From Polydactylus sextarius (Eukaryota > Chordata > Actinopteri > Polynemidae): DNA of 64,000 bases. Below are positions 1-23,208 of the stretch, in pieces; within the stretch, counting starts at the first letter, position 1, and each line of letters begins with the position of its first letter. Where the stretch lies: assembly GCA_016801845.1 (NCBI GenBank), contig CM028916.1, positions 11,343,514 through 11,407,513 of the forward strand, written 5' to 3'. The translations under genes and the position numbers were made by a program. The notes beneath the pieces are model-generated. The model ran no database searches, had not been told where the DNA came from, and was given only the letters and a program-made list of their open reading frames with translations.

Positions 1-3000
1 GAAAGCAGCTTACATAGAAACATGTCAGACTGGCTTGCTGGGGTTGTTTTGCATGAGACCAGAATAATGAGGAGTCTTGGTATTAATTAATCGATGTGTT
101 GATGAGAAGATTAACTGTCCAGTGTCTAGTCTCCCTGGGAGACAGTCAGACGAGCGGGTCGTGTGTGCGTTGGGGGGCGGGGAGTCGGCGGCGAGGGAGG
201 TATACTGTAAAAAGACTGTGGGAGACCGCCAGCCTGTGCACGTTGTGTGTGATCGAAGAGAGTGCGTTTGCATTTGAAAGACTCTTCTGTGCCGCCTTCC
301 CAGTGGGGACGGTGATTAATGAAGATATAAATGGAGAGACCCAGAGACGGCGTTTTCCATAGGAGCTGCATATACACAGCAGACACGCACACATACAATT
401 ACATATACACAACATATAGGCACTTAGACTCCCTCTTTCATATTTTCTCCCACAGCCCCAGTCTCTCAGACAGGGAGATAAACACAGGATATCAAAGGCG
501 TGTCATGAGTCCCGCTGGGCTGCCACCCGGCACATCCACAACGCATTAAGCTCAGCCACTACACTGATCAATTATGCATGTTGCAAACACTGGGAAATCA
601 GGGCAAAGTAGTCGGTCTGTACGATTAAAGGAATCCCCATTTCTCCACTTTTCCCAGTAATGTTTTTGTGTATTTGATAATGGCTTGTGATTTCCATATG
701 GAAGTGATTGTTCCTTGGATGCTTGATTAAGAGTCCACGTTCTTTTGTCAAATGGTCCCACATGCTTAATTGCGTACAACAATAGCAGCTCAAGTCAAGC
801 GCTGCTGTGACCCGTGCTAGTTTTGACCTTCAGCCCACGCTCCAGATGTAAGCATGAATATACCAAACAACTGTGAAACGCAAACTTGCCGAGAACGCGG
901 GTAGGTGATTGCTTGTCCTTTAAGTCCTTTATTTTGCAGCCTCACCTTTGCTCCACTTACATCAAACTCCAACTGTTTCTTTCCCTTCCTCTACTGGCTG
1001 CTCCTATACCTTGTAAATCCTTATCTCACCAGGGGTCTGACTGATGTTGCTCAGGACAAGGCTGTAAAGTTAGCAACTGAAAAACAGACTGCATTAGTCA
1101 AGGTGAAGCTTGACAGGTGACATTTTGTGCTTTGCCCAGACTCCCATCTCATTCTGCTTCTACCACACTCAATGCTGATGTGTTTATCTCACTGCAATTC
1201 CCACCTGCAGTGACGCCGCTCTTGGGAATCATCCCTCTCCCTGATATTTCTAAGGGCAGACACACATGCAAACATGCCGTCTTCTTTGCCTCATATCCCC
1301 CAGGGGTCCGTACGAGCTCATCTAGATCCTGTAAATAGAGGAACTGTTTCCCTCTGGATCTTTTACAGTCCCAATGTACTTCTTTACAACACAAACCAAG
1401 TAGTAGCCAGCGTTCAAGGTCTTTCACCTTTAAATGCATTATGCGCAATTAATTACATAATTGTGTTCATAAAAGTACCTTTTTTGTGTTTATGTTTGAG
1501 TGCGCTTCAGCTATGGAAGCCTAATTAAGGGCTGCATGTGTTGAAGCTGGTGAGCGTACTTCAACCTTTCAACCAAGCTAATAGTCAAGTCCTCCTTAAC
1601 AGCGCCCAAGCAACAGAGTGGGAGTGTGTGCGACTCTTGTCGAGCATGTGGCACTGATTCTTTGCATGTCCGGCTCTTTCCTTGGCTTCACTGTGGCTCA
1701 TGTAAAACAGCCCTGCTGCCGGGGCGACTTGGCCGGCATGGAGCCTTATTAGCCTCGACTTTATCCTTTGAAGAGTGAAGCATTGCCTTGTGGTTTACAG
1801 TCTGACTACACTTTAACCAGTTCCTGTGACAAGTGCACTTTGTTATGCCAGACATTTTCTGTGTCATCACAACGAAAATGCACTGGCTGAGACGCATCCT
1901 GATCCCATATGACACCACATGTACAGTAGTTTTTGATAAAATGACTCATGCTGAGGGAATATAAATCTTGCCTCCAGTCAGATGGTGGTGAATTGTAGAA
2001 GCGTTGCTTTGTCTGTCTTCTGCTTTGGCAGCCAGCCTTGTTTTCGTTTTTGCCTCAGAATGAAACTTACCAGGCAAAATTTTAAAACCAAATGTCAAAC
2101 TTTTTGTCCTTGTGTAATGAGAGATGAATAACAGAGCCAGACCATGACTTTACTAGGATGTTAGCAAACATAAATGTGACCAAATGATGACACCTATTAT
2201 CAGACAGATGACACATACACAAATACATGCAGGAGAACAGGGCACTGTGGTGATGACACAGTCTGCAGTTCTCGATTAAAGGAAGTCAAAGGGTCAAACA
2301 CAGTCAGAAACACACACAAACAAAACCACCAGCACCACCACCACCAGGACCAGCCACTTCCTCCAGTCTCAACGCCAACCCCGTCCTGCAGTGTGAGTCA
2401 CAGCGCTCCATCACGCTGCGGTCTGTTCTCCACTCATCAGCGTCACCGTGGAGCCAGGACAAAGATTTATCACTGTCCTGGTCTCTCGCTCAGTCTGTTT
2501 GATCTACGCCCAGGTGTGTTCACTTAGAGCTCTGACTCAACCATACTGACATTTACCAAACCCAGCCGCGTTTTGCTTGGGCTGCCGTCAAGCTTACCTC
2601 AGACAGTGACTGTTTTCATGAAGGAAGTGTGGTGATCAAGTTTTCTGGACCTGCCATAGGCTTTGGTGTATTAATATTAGAACAAGCATAATGGAAAAGA
2701 ATATCAGCCTCAGGCCAAATGCTGTTGAAGTTTTTATTTTTCAATAATTCAGATTTCACAGATTAAAAGCAAATGTCTTAAGTGAATCCTGAGGTCTATG
2801 AGCGATTGTGAAAGTAGAAAGACTGGTCTTCAGACACTTGTTCTGAAGACCAGGGCTTGTAAAAGAGAGATAAAGGGACAGTCATGGTGGCTGATGAATT
2901 TGCATTACAGGAGCTGAGTATGAGTGTGTGTGGGAGAGAGACAGGCGAGCCCGAGGGGCCTGGACAGCAAAGCCAAGTTGCCCATGCAGAGACGAGCAGT

Positions 3001-5331
3001 TGAGGCTTCAAACAAGCTCCTGCATGTAATATGGATGAGACTGGAGCTCCCTGCAGAACAGTCGGAGGACCCAGGGCCTGTTTGGATTTAACTGTCTCTC
3101 TTTCCATGTGTCTGATAGATTTTACCCTATGGGGTGTTTTGGCCAGGTGGATCTTTCTTACTGTAGCTCTGGGACTATATCTTGGGTCAGCCTGCTTACA
3201 CCCCCACCCCCTTTTTACTCCATCCTTCTCTCCTTCTCCCTCCACCACCCAGTCTCATTGCAGACAGGGACGACTAGCCAAGCATTGACATTTGCTGCAG
3301 TACTCCACATTACAGCAGAGCAGCCCCCTGTGCTGAGGAAGAAGTAAACAAACCGCAAATCGATATATGACTGCATACTAGGGCTGGTGAAGAGGGGGTT
3401 TTAGTCAGGGGGCAACTCCAACTTTTGCATTAAAACATTTAAACACTCACCTATTTAAACATGAAGCCTGTTTTTCCTTAGGCTTGTTTTTAGAGATGCA
3501 GCACAACAATTGTAAGTTTGTATTTCCCCAAGAAACATTAGCTTTTTATGATATTTTGGTGTCTAAATTGTCCAAGCCTCATTTTACATAAAGTCTTTCA
3601 GACCAAATAATGTTGAGTGCACTGTTGCTGGGTCTTATTTAGCTACAGAGTGGCTTTAAGAAGCAGGCTGCAGCATGCATTTTGAAGCATTTTAGTGAAT
3701 ACTGTGTAATTTATTGCAAAGACTGAGGGTCGGGCAGTGTCTCCATTTTGTGTTTTCACTCTCTGTAGTGAGAGCGGTGTATTGCTGGCTTGCTGACAGC
3801 CTCTCTCGGCTTTCAGTCTGCTTAGCAACGCTCGTCCTCTCTGCAGCTCTCTCACTCCCCACTGTCTCCAAGCGCTCTGAGATGTTTTATCCATTCGAAT
3901 AGTAATCCCAGTTCCCTTTTTATAGAAAACCAGGCGACTCATTTGCGTTTTTTGCGGTGGCAGAGCGTGTATCCCTAATTGTGGATTTGAACCAGTGACC
4001 TATCTCCAAACGACGTCCCATGGTAGCGAGCTTCTCGAGAGACTTTCTCTTTGGTTTTTCAGAGATGGTAAAGTGCACGCACACCGGCCCAGATGAAGCT
4101 CAAATGATGAGTACAGTCATCCTCAGACAAGCCGAGGGCCCACTGGCCTCATTCTCAGTCGATGTGTCCTCCAGGGAGCATGAAACGTGTCTGCTTGTGT
4201 GCGTGTGTGTGTGTGCGTGCGTGCGTGTATCTGTGCACGACAGCTTGCTTGCAGTAAACTACGTCATCCTATTCATCCTCCTACACTGCTATTTGATAGA
4301 GCTGTTGTTTGATGGGATGTCTGTTTATTTGGTGTGCACATATGTGTCTCCTGGCCTGGTTGACTCACATAGGTGAACCGTGACAGCTTTGGTAATTAAC
4401 GCTCTGGGGGGCAGTGGGGAAGAAATGTAGAGCACGCACACACACAGAACCACACACTGAGCTGCTATACTAATGACAGTGAGCTGCACATGTACAGTAC
4501 ACACAGATACTATGCTCTCTTGCAGGTTTATTATTTTTTAAATGCCCTTCACTGACTCAAACACACTCCAATTTAGTTATACACATGTGCGTGTGTGTGT
4601 ACAGATTGAATCAATGTCACATTTTGAATCAAACCTGTAAGGGTTCGTGTTTAACCTATGACACATTTCTGTGGAAAATAAGATGAGAAAAGGTTTCATA
4701 TGGATTTTATTAGTCAGTTGTTATGTTTCATAATGTTTATTTAGGCCTGACTGACTGGACTTGTTAGGAGAAACCAACTTCACACACTTGTACAGTGTTA
4801 CAGTGGCTGAGAGGGCAAACAGGAAATTACAGATATCACAAATCTCCCACCCTCTAAAAGCTGATTAATATTTCCTTTCTCATATAGCTGCGTGAGTACT
4901 GCTAAAATGATCTAGATGTGAAGAGCGACACAGCTGCACGTCTTCCTTCTGATGCAATGTCGTAACTTTATTGCTACCTCGACATTAATGATAAATAGTT
5001 TCCATCTGACATTACCTGCTTTTAAAGAGTTGTCTTAAAATAACTCATTTTGTCCAAATAAAAGTCAAAAGACTCCTGCAAAAATCAATACTTTACAGGA
5101 ATTTCAGCTAAAATAAATGATAAATAAATGATGAATGATCACATTTGTAATGGGTTAATTTTTTGTCAACCAGATAATCAATCTATAAGATCAGTCATTA
5201 AGGCAACTAGAAGCGTAATACTGCTTAGTAATATTAAGGTAGTTACATTTTAAAAAAAAGATTAGATAGCTTTGGGAAAATGGGCTGACTGGAACTGAAT
5301 CATGGTCGAAGCATTTGATGTTGTATTTGTT

Positions 5332-5570
5332 AGAACTGCCGCAATTAGTCAACAGGAGACTATTTTAATCATTTACTAAAGAAAAAAAAAACAAGGAGGG
5401 CACTGGCTCCAGCATCTCAAATGTCAATATTTGCTGGTTTTCTTAATCCTCTCTGATAATAAATTGAATATTGTTGGAGTCTGGGCTGTTAGTCAGACAA
5501 CAAACAAGACAGTTGTAGACGTCATGTCAATTTAGTTTAATTAATAATGAAAATAAGGTTTGGTTGCAGA
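5332..5570. mobile_element. Dispersed fish repeat, near-complete copy (MITE-like)
   Basis: The ends are imperfect inverted copies: GAACTGCCGCAATTAGTC at the left, and AATGAAAATAAGG..GGTTGCAG at the right. The interior (GGCTCCAGCATCTCAAATGT, then TGCTGGTTTTCTTAATCCTC) matches a non-coding repeat that I recognise as very common in spiny-rayed fish genomes. It encodes no protein. I do not know its database name. Confidence 0.65.
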
Positions 5571-6251
5571 CGCATAGCATTTTTATTATGCACTATGTTG
5601 TAGAGGGTGCCTGTGTGAGACGTGGGGGTGGGGAATACCTCAGCCTGCTTGGCCTAGTGTATTTCAGTCAGACAATTTGTCCATTCATGAGGTAACATTA
5701 TTACAACCCTCCTCGAGTACCGCTGTGAATATAGACCAGAGACCTCCACCTGGGATTTGACTGTGAAACATGAGAAACAGAGTGGGGAGAAAGGGAGCAA
5801 CTGGGCAGATGAATAGAAAAATTGATCGAGATAGCCTAAAGAGGCTGTTTTTTATGTAAAGGACAGTGGAGATATACTCTAAGCTGGTTTCCAAATTAAG
5901 CTTGTGTCTGTGGTAAAGCAAAAGTGTGTGGACACTAGATTGTGAATGTGTTTATTTGTTAGAGTTTTTCCCCATAACTCACTTCATTTTCTCCCATGGA
6001 TTCCTATTAACCATCTCTCCACTGGGTCCCATTGGTTTTAGCCATCAAGGCTGTGGTGTGTGGATTGTAAAATGGCTGACTGGAACTGTGGCTGTAGAGG
6101 AAGGAGCTCAACACGTTGGCAACGATGGGAACGGGTGTGTGTGTGTGTGTGTGTGTTTGTGTGATGACTGTCTAGACAGAGCGCCCATGTGACGCAAAAA
6201 TGTGCCTGAGGCCTGAGGCCAAAGCAAGTCAGGAATGAACCTGTCCTTATC

Positions 6252-6476
<225 letters not shown>

Positions 6477-8107
6477 CTCTGGCATGACTAGCCTGGCTGA
6501 TGCTTATCATTGTACTTGTCTGCTGTTTCTTTTTATGCTTGGAAAGAGGTAGTAACAGGTGTGTGTATTTGTGAGAAGTGCACACACACACTCACAGATA
6601 GTCACACGTCGTCTCTTTGTCCTCTCATCTGTCTTGGCTGTCTGCCGACCCTGTTTTTTCTCTTTCTTTTCCTGTTTCCCTCTGTCACCTGTTTGTCTAA
6701 CCGTCCACCTGTCAGACCTGTCCTCACCTGTGCCCTATTGTTTTATTACCGCATATCTGTTTGTCCAAGGCTGAAGCGAAAGAAAAAATAGCTTCAGTAA
6801 TTTTTGTCTCAGCCTTGTGTTGCCTTTTGACTTAAACGATTGAGCAATAAGATTTTGTGTGGAAAATATACTTAACTTTTATTCCATAATACACAAGTAT
6901 AAACGAACCCTGAAGCAGTCATAGCAGATAACAAGTCAAGAGCTGACCATGTTCACTCTCATTGCAGTGTTGAGTTAATAAGAAAAATAGTATATTCCTT
7001 TAAATGCCCCACTTTGCCGCCTGGTTTCCCTCGTGGGCTGTTATTGATTTTGCTGCTGAAACAAAGTGCAGCTTATTGGATTAAGACCTTCTTATAAAGG
7101 CCTCTAGTGTCTATGTGTGTGCATATGAACATACAACCACTGGAGCACTGGGCCCCAGTTAAACATGATCCCAAAGAGACAAGTTCCCAACTGCAAGTTA
7201 AAGATGACACCACATAGATCAAGTTTTGGGGGAACTTTGAAGAGAAAGTAGTGAGGTTAAAGAGAAGACAGCAGATGTAAATTAAATCCTCTGTCACAAC
7301 AGTCAACAAGCGTCAATATGTTGTTGTTGCATGGTTTGTCCAGGAAGTATATATATCTATGTATCTGTAGTTTGATCTTTGACATGGTTGACGACTGCAG
7401 CAGAACAGGATGTGGTTTAGAAACAGACAGGGCGTGACTGACTGTCTCAGTGAGTGTCTGTGTACGTGTGTTCCCATTTTCTTCCTCTCTCTGTCTGAAG
7501 CAGAATGAAAAGCCACCCAAATAAAGGCTGTTTTACTTCCTCCTGAGAAAAAGCAAGAGGAGAACGAGTTGCATTACACCATTCTCCAGTGCTGCCTGCT
7601 GCCATCCTTCGGCCCTCACCCTCCCTTTCACGAACACTAGGCACAGAAATGCCTCAGAGGGGGGAGGAGGAGGAAGAGGGAGGATGTGTGGCACAGTTGT
7701 GTTTTGTCAGCCCCTCTGTTTCTGCTCCAATCGCCTGGGGTTTGTTTCAGTTTTCATACGCGACCACTGATAGTCGAGTTTCAGCAGATGTGAAGACAAT
7801 TGGGCCCAACAGTGTTTATGTTTTAGGGCACAGAGGGGAATTTAAATAGATTTTAAAGACATAGACAATCACAAACATGCAAGACTGCTGCTCCAGGATG
7901 AAAGGTCATATTGAGGATTGTGTTCTCTTTATTGTGCCCTAGATAAGATTTGCCATCAGGCTTGTTGAGACTGGTCATGTTTGTATGTGCGTGATAGTGA
8001 GTGGGTGTTTTATATCCGGGGCAAAGGTTTTAACAGTTCAAGTTTTTCAGTAGTGTATTCTCTTAAGATTCAGTCAATGCTGCCAGCTAATACAAACAAC
8101 ATACTGA

Positions 8108-8225
8108 TCATGTAATGTGTCAGAAAATAGTGAAAAATGCCTGCTACAGTTTTCAGTCCAATGTGATGTGTGGTGATGTGGGGTGTTTTTTTTGTTTGGT
8201 AAACAGTCAAAAATCAAAACACCAC
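8108..8225. mobile_element. Fragment of the same dispersed fish repeat
   Basis: Contains TGTCAGAAAATAGTGAAAAA followed by AACAGTCAAAAATCAAAAC, which corresponds to the interior of the element best preserved at 5332-5570, in reverse orientation. Both ends are missing. Confidence 0.5.
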
Positions 8226-8380
8226 TTAACAGAAAGGAGATGTTGTGCTTCGAGTTAATGGTATAGGAAGAGATTGTGTTCACATATCACACTGCTAAAT
8301 GTATGTCTTTTTGCTCCTAAATGTTTTAAAAGTAAGATTTGCTGCATGGAAAATGTATCACTTTAGTGTATATGTCTGTC

Positions 8381-8384
<4 letters not shown>

Positions 8385-8425
<41 letters not shown>
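8385..8425. repeat. (TG)n microsatellite
   Basis: About 20 TG units following a short TGTC repeat. Confidence 0.95.
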
Positions 8426-8426
<1 letters not shown>

Positions 8427-8571
8427 GGGGGTGTACAACTTGCATGTGTTTTATTATACATGTATAGAGACAGCATCTGTATTTATAGCCAAGAGTAACT
8501 GTGTGAGTGCGTGTGTGTTTGGATGGAGACAGCAGTCATCTGGAGTGTCCACGTGACTGAAGTGGAGAGAC

Positions 8572-8626
8572 GGAGGAGGTGGAGGTGGAGGAGGAGGAGG
8601 AGGAGGAGGAGGAGGAGGAGGAGGAG
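8572..8626. repeat. (GGA)n microsatellite
   Basis: Purine-only GGA repeat with two GGT interruptions at its start. It creates spurious poly-Glu and poly-Pro frames. Confidence 0.95.
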
Positions 8627-8812
8627 AGCTTGACCTCGGACTTGTTTGCATTCTGCGTGGCAGTGTGTCAGTCTGTGTGCGTGTGCTTACCTTCAGCTCA
8701 GATACATATAAATTACATCAAGCTTACGACTGAAAATTCCTTCTCGTCGCCTCAGACCGACAATCAGGACAATCACTGAGACTTGTTTACATCCACTGGC
8801 GCTTTCTGCACA

Positions 8813-8835
8813 CATAAATAAATAAATAAATAAAA
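8813..8835. repeat. (AAAT)n microsatellite
   Basis: About five and a half AAAT units. Confidence 0.9.
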
Positions 8836-11524
8836 ATTGGATGTCTGTCAGCTTTTTTGTGTGACGTTGAATCCCTTCTCCCTCGTCACAAATCAACTCT
8901 TCATGAATGATTTGGTGCTGCTGTCATTAGCACAGTCAATTACAAAAAACAATGCTCCGAGCAACTTGCATGCATTGAAAAGCTTACCCGAAAATGTCTC
9001 ACTGTCTTTTCAAACGCCCCTTAAATTTCCATCTAAAAAAAGAATAGAGGCAACAAGATTTCCTGGCGTAAATTAGATGTTAGTGCTTTGCAGTGGGAAG
9101 CGCAGATGGCGCTCACGGCAGAAATACACGGCTGCTGCTGAAGTGCATTTACTCTCCGCCTGTGTTTTCCAGACTGTGTATGGTAATGTACGGTCATGGA
9201 CGTCTGTGTAGTAGAGTGGCGCTTGTTATTGTTGGATTTAGCAGCACTCAGGCTACACAGACACAAGGACAAAAAAAACACTTTCTGTTCCATTAATGTG
9301 TCTGTTGTAGAAAATGTCATGTGTGCTAATGGTCAGGGGACTAGACTGAGGCTCTATAAATGGGTCACAAAGTTCACGTGGCCCTGTGTGTGTGTGTCTA
9401 GAGCTGCACGTTTCATGTAGCTGTATATTGTGTGTGTGTGTAGCTGCAGCAGCAGCAGGCAGACTGTTGGTGATTAGGAACAACGGGGCAGAGTTCAGCT
9501 GAGCGAGTGTGTGGAATGCTAATCCACATTGTCATAAGACGAGCTTTAGCCTGACAAAGGACTGGAGACATAGCGGGGCTAGGGGCTGTTTGTGTGTGTA
9601 CACTTGTGTGTATGTGTGTGTGTACGCACTTGTGTGGTTTGTGTGTTGCAGAAGGAACCCACATAAGAGAGGTGCTTCATTACTGCAGATTAGGCCTGAC
9701 TCGCAGCATGGTGTGTGTTAATAAAGCACGTTGGGGGGGACAGTGTGAGAGAAGGGGGTGGGAAGCTGGGATGGTGAAACAGACGAGAAAGAGGGAGATG
9801 GGCAACAGGAGGAGAGGAAAACCGTTGTGTTGAAATGTGCAAACGTTTGCACCGGCACACATTCATTAAGGAATAGAGAGCGCGGAGCAGCAGGAGTAAC
9901 GAGCAGGGGTGTGTGGGTGTGTGTGTGGGTGGTGGGCGTTAAGCTGTCAACTGTCAGGTGAGCAGGAATTACAGGGAGAGACACGGGCAATCATTAGTGA
10001 AACACACGTACATGTAAAATCCAGATGTGGACACACACACGCACACACTCATTTACAAACAGCATCTTTTGCTCTTTCAGACATGAACCAATGCAATTTT
10101 CTTTCTGGTCACAAACGCAGACAGCTCCACCTTTTTTAATGAGCTGTCAGTTATCTCATCAGTACCACGCCTGATGTGGCAGGGGCCAAGCAGATGAAAG
10201 ACATCTAGATGACCTGGTGTTAATGTCAGTTTAGCGTCTCTCTCTCCCTTCTGTCTTGTTTGCCTCACGCACACAAACACACACATACACACACTTGTGC
10301 AAGAAGAGTGACAGATTTGAGATTAGGAGTTTCTAATAGCAGGTGCCTCCACACACAATGGCACATAAATTCCAACAACCTTGATATTGAAGGAAATCCA
10401 GGTGACAGGGACCCAGCTCACCTCCTCACCACTGCAGTCAGTTTATTGTTGTTTCTGTCAATTCTCCTCCCTGTGTCCCCTCCTTCACTCTATCTCTGCC
10501 CTGTCCCACTATCCCACTCTCTCTCTCTACCTCTTTCCTCCCTCCCTCCCTCTCTCTCGGTGCTGCAGTGCTGCCTTCTGGAGGAAGAAAAAAAAAAAGG
10601 AAAAAACACCAACCACAAGCGCTCAGAAACGGACAAGCCCCCTTCTGTATACATACACACACACACCTGGCTTCTCATATGGCTCCAGCCTTTTACATTT
10701 GCATGCACATGTTCATTCATCCATGGCCTTGTAAATAAGGGACTATCCCTCACATATCGCACACTTGAATTCACACGCTCACAAACCAGTAGTAGTAGCA
10801 GCTGGTTTTTTTCTCTCTTTTGTGGTTTCTGTTTTGTAACTAAACACAGTCGATACACTTTTTTTAAATTAGTAACTTTCCATTAAAAGTAAAGTGAATT
10901 TAAAGTGCGTGCTTTGGTATGCAGGACAGAGTATGGTGTATGTATATATACAAACATTCATTTTTGAAAATGATCAAATAAAAGATACTATAATCTGTAA
11001 GAAGTGACTGATAACGATAATATTGTGTGGAACTGCTGCTGGATGAGCGGCTGACTTGAAGGTGAGGTGGGTAATACCTGGCTGTCACAGTAATTAGGTC
11101 GTATTGTTCTGAGGCTGTTTAGCTCTGGTAAAGGCAGTGTCCCTTAGCAGCACAGAGGAAAATCCTTTAGACCAGCTGATGAAAGGCTGTCTGTTTATTA
11201 TTCACTGTGTCCGACTGTGTGTGCGCGCATGTGTGTGCATTCTTACTAGCTTTAAAAGTCTAGTGAGTCAATTATTGATGTTTTCCACAACCTCTATCTC
11301 TCTCACGTCCTTCTGGCCTCTGCTTTTGCACTTTTTTTCCCCTCCTCATTGGATTTTCACTCTTTCTCTCCTTTTTTTCCCTCCTACATCCCTTTCTCCT
11401 CCCACCTTCTCCGCCCTACACCTCCCTTCTCCATCCTTTTCCTGTCTGTTGCTGAGGTCTACCTAGCAGTTCACATTGAGATGCTTATTCCTCTGGTGCC
11501 TGTGCTACATGTCACTTCAGTTGA

Positions 11525-11591
<67 letters not shown>
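11525..11591. repeat. Interrupted (GT)n microsatellite
   Basis: GT repeat broken once by TA and once by TC. It gives only spurious frames. Confidence 0.95.
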
Positions 11592-12401
11592 AACTGCAGG
11601 CGGCCGGTGTGTCGTGTCAGGCCTGTCTGCCACTGATAAGCATCAACTCCATCAGCTCGTGGCCTCTCACTGAGCGTGCCCTGGATTTCCGCAAAACACA
11701 CACACGCTCAGACGCACACATAGATGCACAACTACAGGCAGCGCCAGCAGTATTTGTTTGAACACACAAGCCTCCACGGTACAAAGCTGACACAATGAAT
11801 CATAAACATTCAACACACAAATATATATTTATATATATATATACACATATATATGTCTTCACGGGAGAGAGGTTGGCGCTGCATGTGTAACAATGAATCA
11901 CATGCACAGAAGCACATAATGACAGGCCATGTTGTAGCCATGTTGACTATCAGCGGGGCTTTCCTTGTGTTTTATTCATAGGCCCTCCTCAGTGGGCTCA
12001 TTCAGTCTGTGCTCTTACTAGTACTTATCCATTTCTCTTCCTCCTTCATTCTCTCCAGCACTGTATCACAGTCGACTCAGACCATAGCTCACTCGTGCCG
12101 TTCACTTTTAATGCCATTCGTCTCTATTTTCTATCTCTTGGATGTCATTTGTCTCTATTTCCTATCGTTTAAATGCCATTTGTCTCTATCTTCCCCTCTG
12201 TGACCGCGATGCCAGTTGTAATTTTCTTTTTCTCTCCTCCCCTCGTTCCCACGTTCCCTGACAACAGCGTGCATCATTATTCTGGCAAATGTTTCAAGCA
12301 AATGTTTTCTGTGCTTCCTCTGCTCTCTCTATTGTCTGTTTAACCTTGGTGTGTGTTTGTCTGTCTGTTTAACTCCCAACTCGTTCTTCATGTGTTTTCA
12401 G

Positions 12402-21103
<8,702 letters not shown>

Positions 21104-23200
21104 CTGCCACCCCCTCCAGGCGCCTCCCTACCTCCCTCCCACCATCACCCACCCAACTCTACAGACACAAACAAATCAGCCTGAAGCAGAATGGAGCTTC
21201 ACATCTCCTCAGGCTGTTTTTAACTTGTGCATCTCATCCTCCCCCTCCCCCTTATTTCAATGTAGGACTGACTTGTTTTTGTAATTTAACATCACTTAAA
21301 GTTTTATTGTGTGTTTTTTTTTTTTTTTTATTCTCTGTTTTGTTCCCTCTTCTCTCTTAGTATTTAAAGATTTTTTGGGCATGTATGATTTAATTTATAG
21401 TTTTTACTGAACAAACAGCTGCTTCACAGACAGGAGTTTGGTCGTGTAGAGACCAACTCAACCCATCACTTTTTTTTCCTCTTCCTCACAATCGTCACCC
21501 TCCTCTCCCATCCCTTCTTGCTCTCTCTCTCTCTCTCTCTCTCTCCCCCTCTCCCTCTGGATTCTGGAGCCAGTGACTTTTGAGATTTGAGACTTCAGCT
21601 CAGACACACAGACTTGTCTCGGCTCCTCACAGACGTCACGTCATGCTACTAGCCGGCGGAGCTGCCGGTGCCCACGGACACATGACGGCACCTGGTTGTG
21701 TGCCTCCGTCTTTCTGTACCTACAGCCCAGATGCTCAAGTACCAGCGAATGCAGGAAACTGCATGGACATTTCAAGACAGTTTTTGTTTTTTGTTTTTTT
21801 TGTTTTCCTTTTTTTGCTCCTTATAGATTACAGAGAAAGAAGAGTATAATGTGTTAAAACATCAAGTATATATGGAAGAGAAAAATCTTTACTGTACAAA
21901 AAAAAAGACATAAAGCAGATGTTGTAAAACCTCATATGAAAATATGCCAATAGTGACGCTGAACTTGAAATGAGTGTTTTGAGTGTTGTGACCACTCAAG
22001 GTAGCTAGCTAGCAAAACAGTGCGGCCTGGATCCCAGCTGCTCCAAACACAAACTAGCTCCCTCTTCACTCTGCTGGACAACACCTGGACTCTCCTCCTG
22101 TAGACCAAATAGTGTGTCGCTCCATCCACCAGCTGCCCGGTCCCGCTCACCCCCCACCCCTCCCTCTCTGGAGACCTCACACCTTCCATCACTGTGTGTT
22201 AGTGCCATTGCTCTCCGCTGGGAAATCTCCTTAACACTGTGGTTTTCACCCATTTTGGGTTCGACAGGAAACACTGTGCTCTTTTCAGGCTTGGCATGAA
22301 GAAGCTCACAAGCAGTGTTTTGCACTTCGTGTGCTCTCCTCCCCCAGAATTTCCTTGGGAAAGGAATGTGTCTGGACACGGGGGCTGATTGAGGCCGTGT
22401 AGCTTTTCTAAGAAAGAAGAAAGGCAGAGTCTCACATGTGCAGTAGCTGTACTGTGTTACCATAATACATACAATATCCTTATGTGCCTGCACACACTCA
22501 AGTGTGTCAGTGCAGTGCAGGCATTCGGGCAGAACAATGGCCCCAGCATTCCCAGCAGATGATCAAAGCTCCAGTCCTGTCCCTGTGTTCTGGGCTTCTT
22601 CTTCATTTTGTGTCATTTGACTCTGCTGTTAGCAGACGGTTTTATCCCCACCCCATTTGTCAGAGAATGTGGGTCGCAGGTGAAAGCAGTTAGTCCAGGG
22701 TGGTTTGGGCCCTGCTTCATGTTATTCTGGCTGGCTGAACAAATAGCACCAGGCAGGGAGGAGGAAGAGAGGGGAGGATTGAGGGGAACACTCGGGGGAC
22801 TGCTGCACTCTCTCCTGCAGCAGGCTGGGTGGCCCGGACGCCGGGGGTACACAGGGAGCCCTTTTTTGTTTTGTGCCGTCAGAATGGGGGCAGCTGTTGT
22901 TGTCTGGGGGCCTCTGCCCGCCTTCGGGTGAGACTGTACAGGAACCAACCCTCCCCACCCCACCTCCTCCTCTCAACACAACCTCCCTCCTCTCACAGAA
23001 CTGCCGTCACTCACTCACTCCATCATACCCGTCCATCCATCTCCAGTGCCACATCAGCTGGGGGTGTGCAGTGTTTTGTAGACGCCCAGGAGAGCGAGCA
23101 GACGTCCAGCCAGAGGAAGAGAGGACTTTTATCGTGTCAGTTGCCAGGCAAAAGCGCTTTTTATTGCCACTAAGGAGATCCCTGTAAGCGAGTGTATGTG

Positions 23201-23208
23201 TGTAAATA
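23201..23208 (+). promoter_or_regulatory. Pumilio response element in SKIL 3' UTR
   Basis: Exact TGTAAATA, fitting the UGUANAUA consensus of PUM1/2. Identical copies occur at 23538-23545 and 25387-25394, the last about 40 bases before the predicted polyadenylation signal. Confidence 0.4.

Noticed and set aside
2796..3248. 150-residue minus-strand frame
   Set aside because: No similarity recognised, composition like surrounding non-coding DNA, no neighbouring exons.
3945..4030. B-box-like GGTTCAAATCC on the minus strand, possible tRNA or SINE
   Set aside because: No matching A box at the right distance and no cloverleaf pairing seen.
8454..8651. Poly-proline / poly-glutamate frames
   Set aside because: Produced by the GGA microsatellite.
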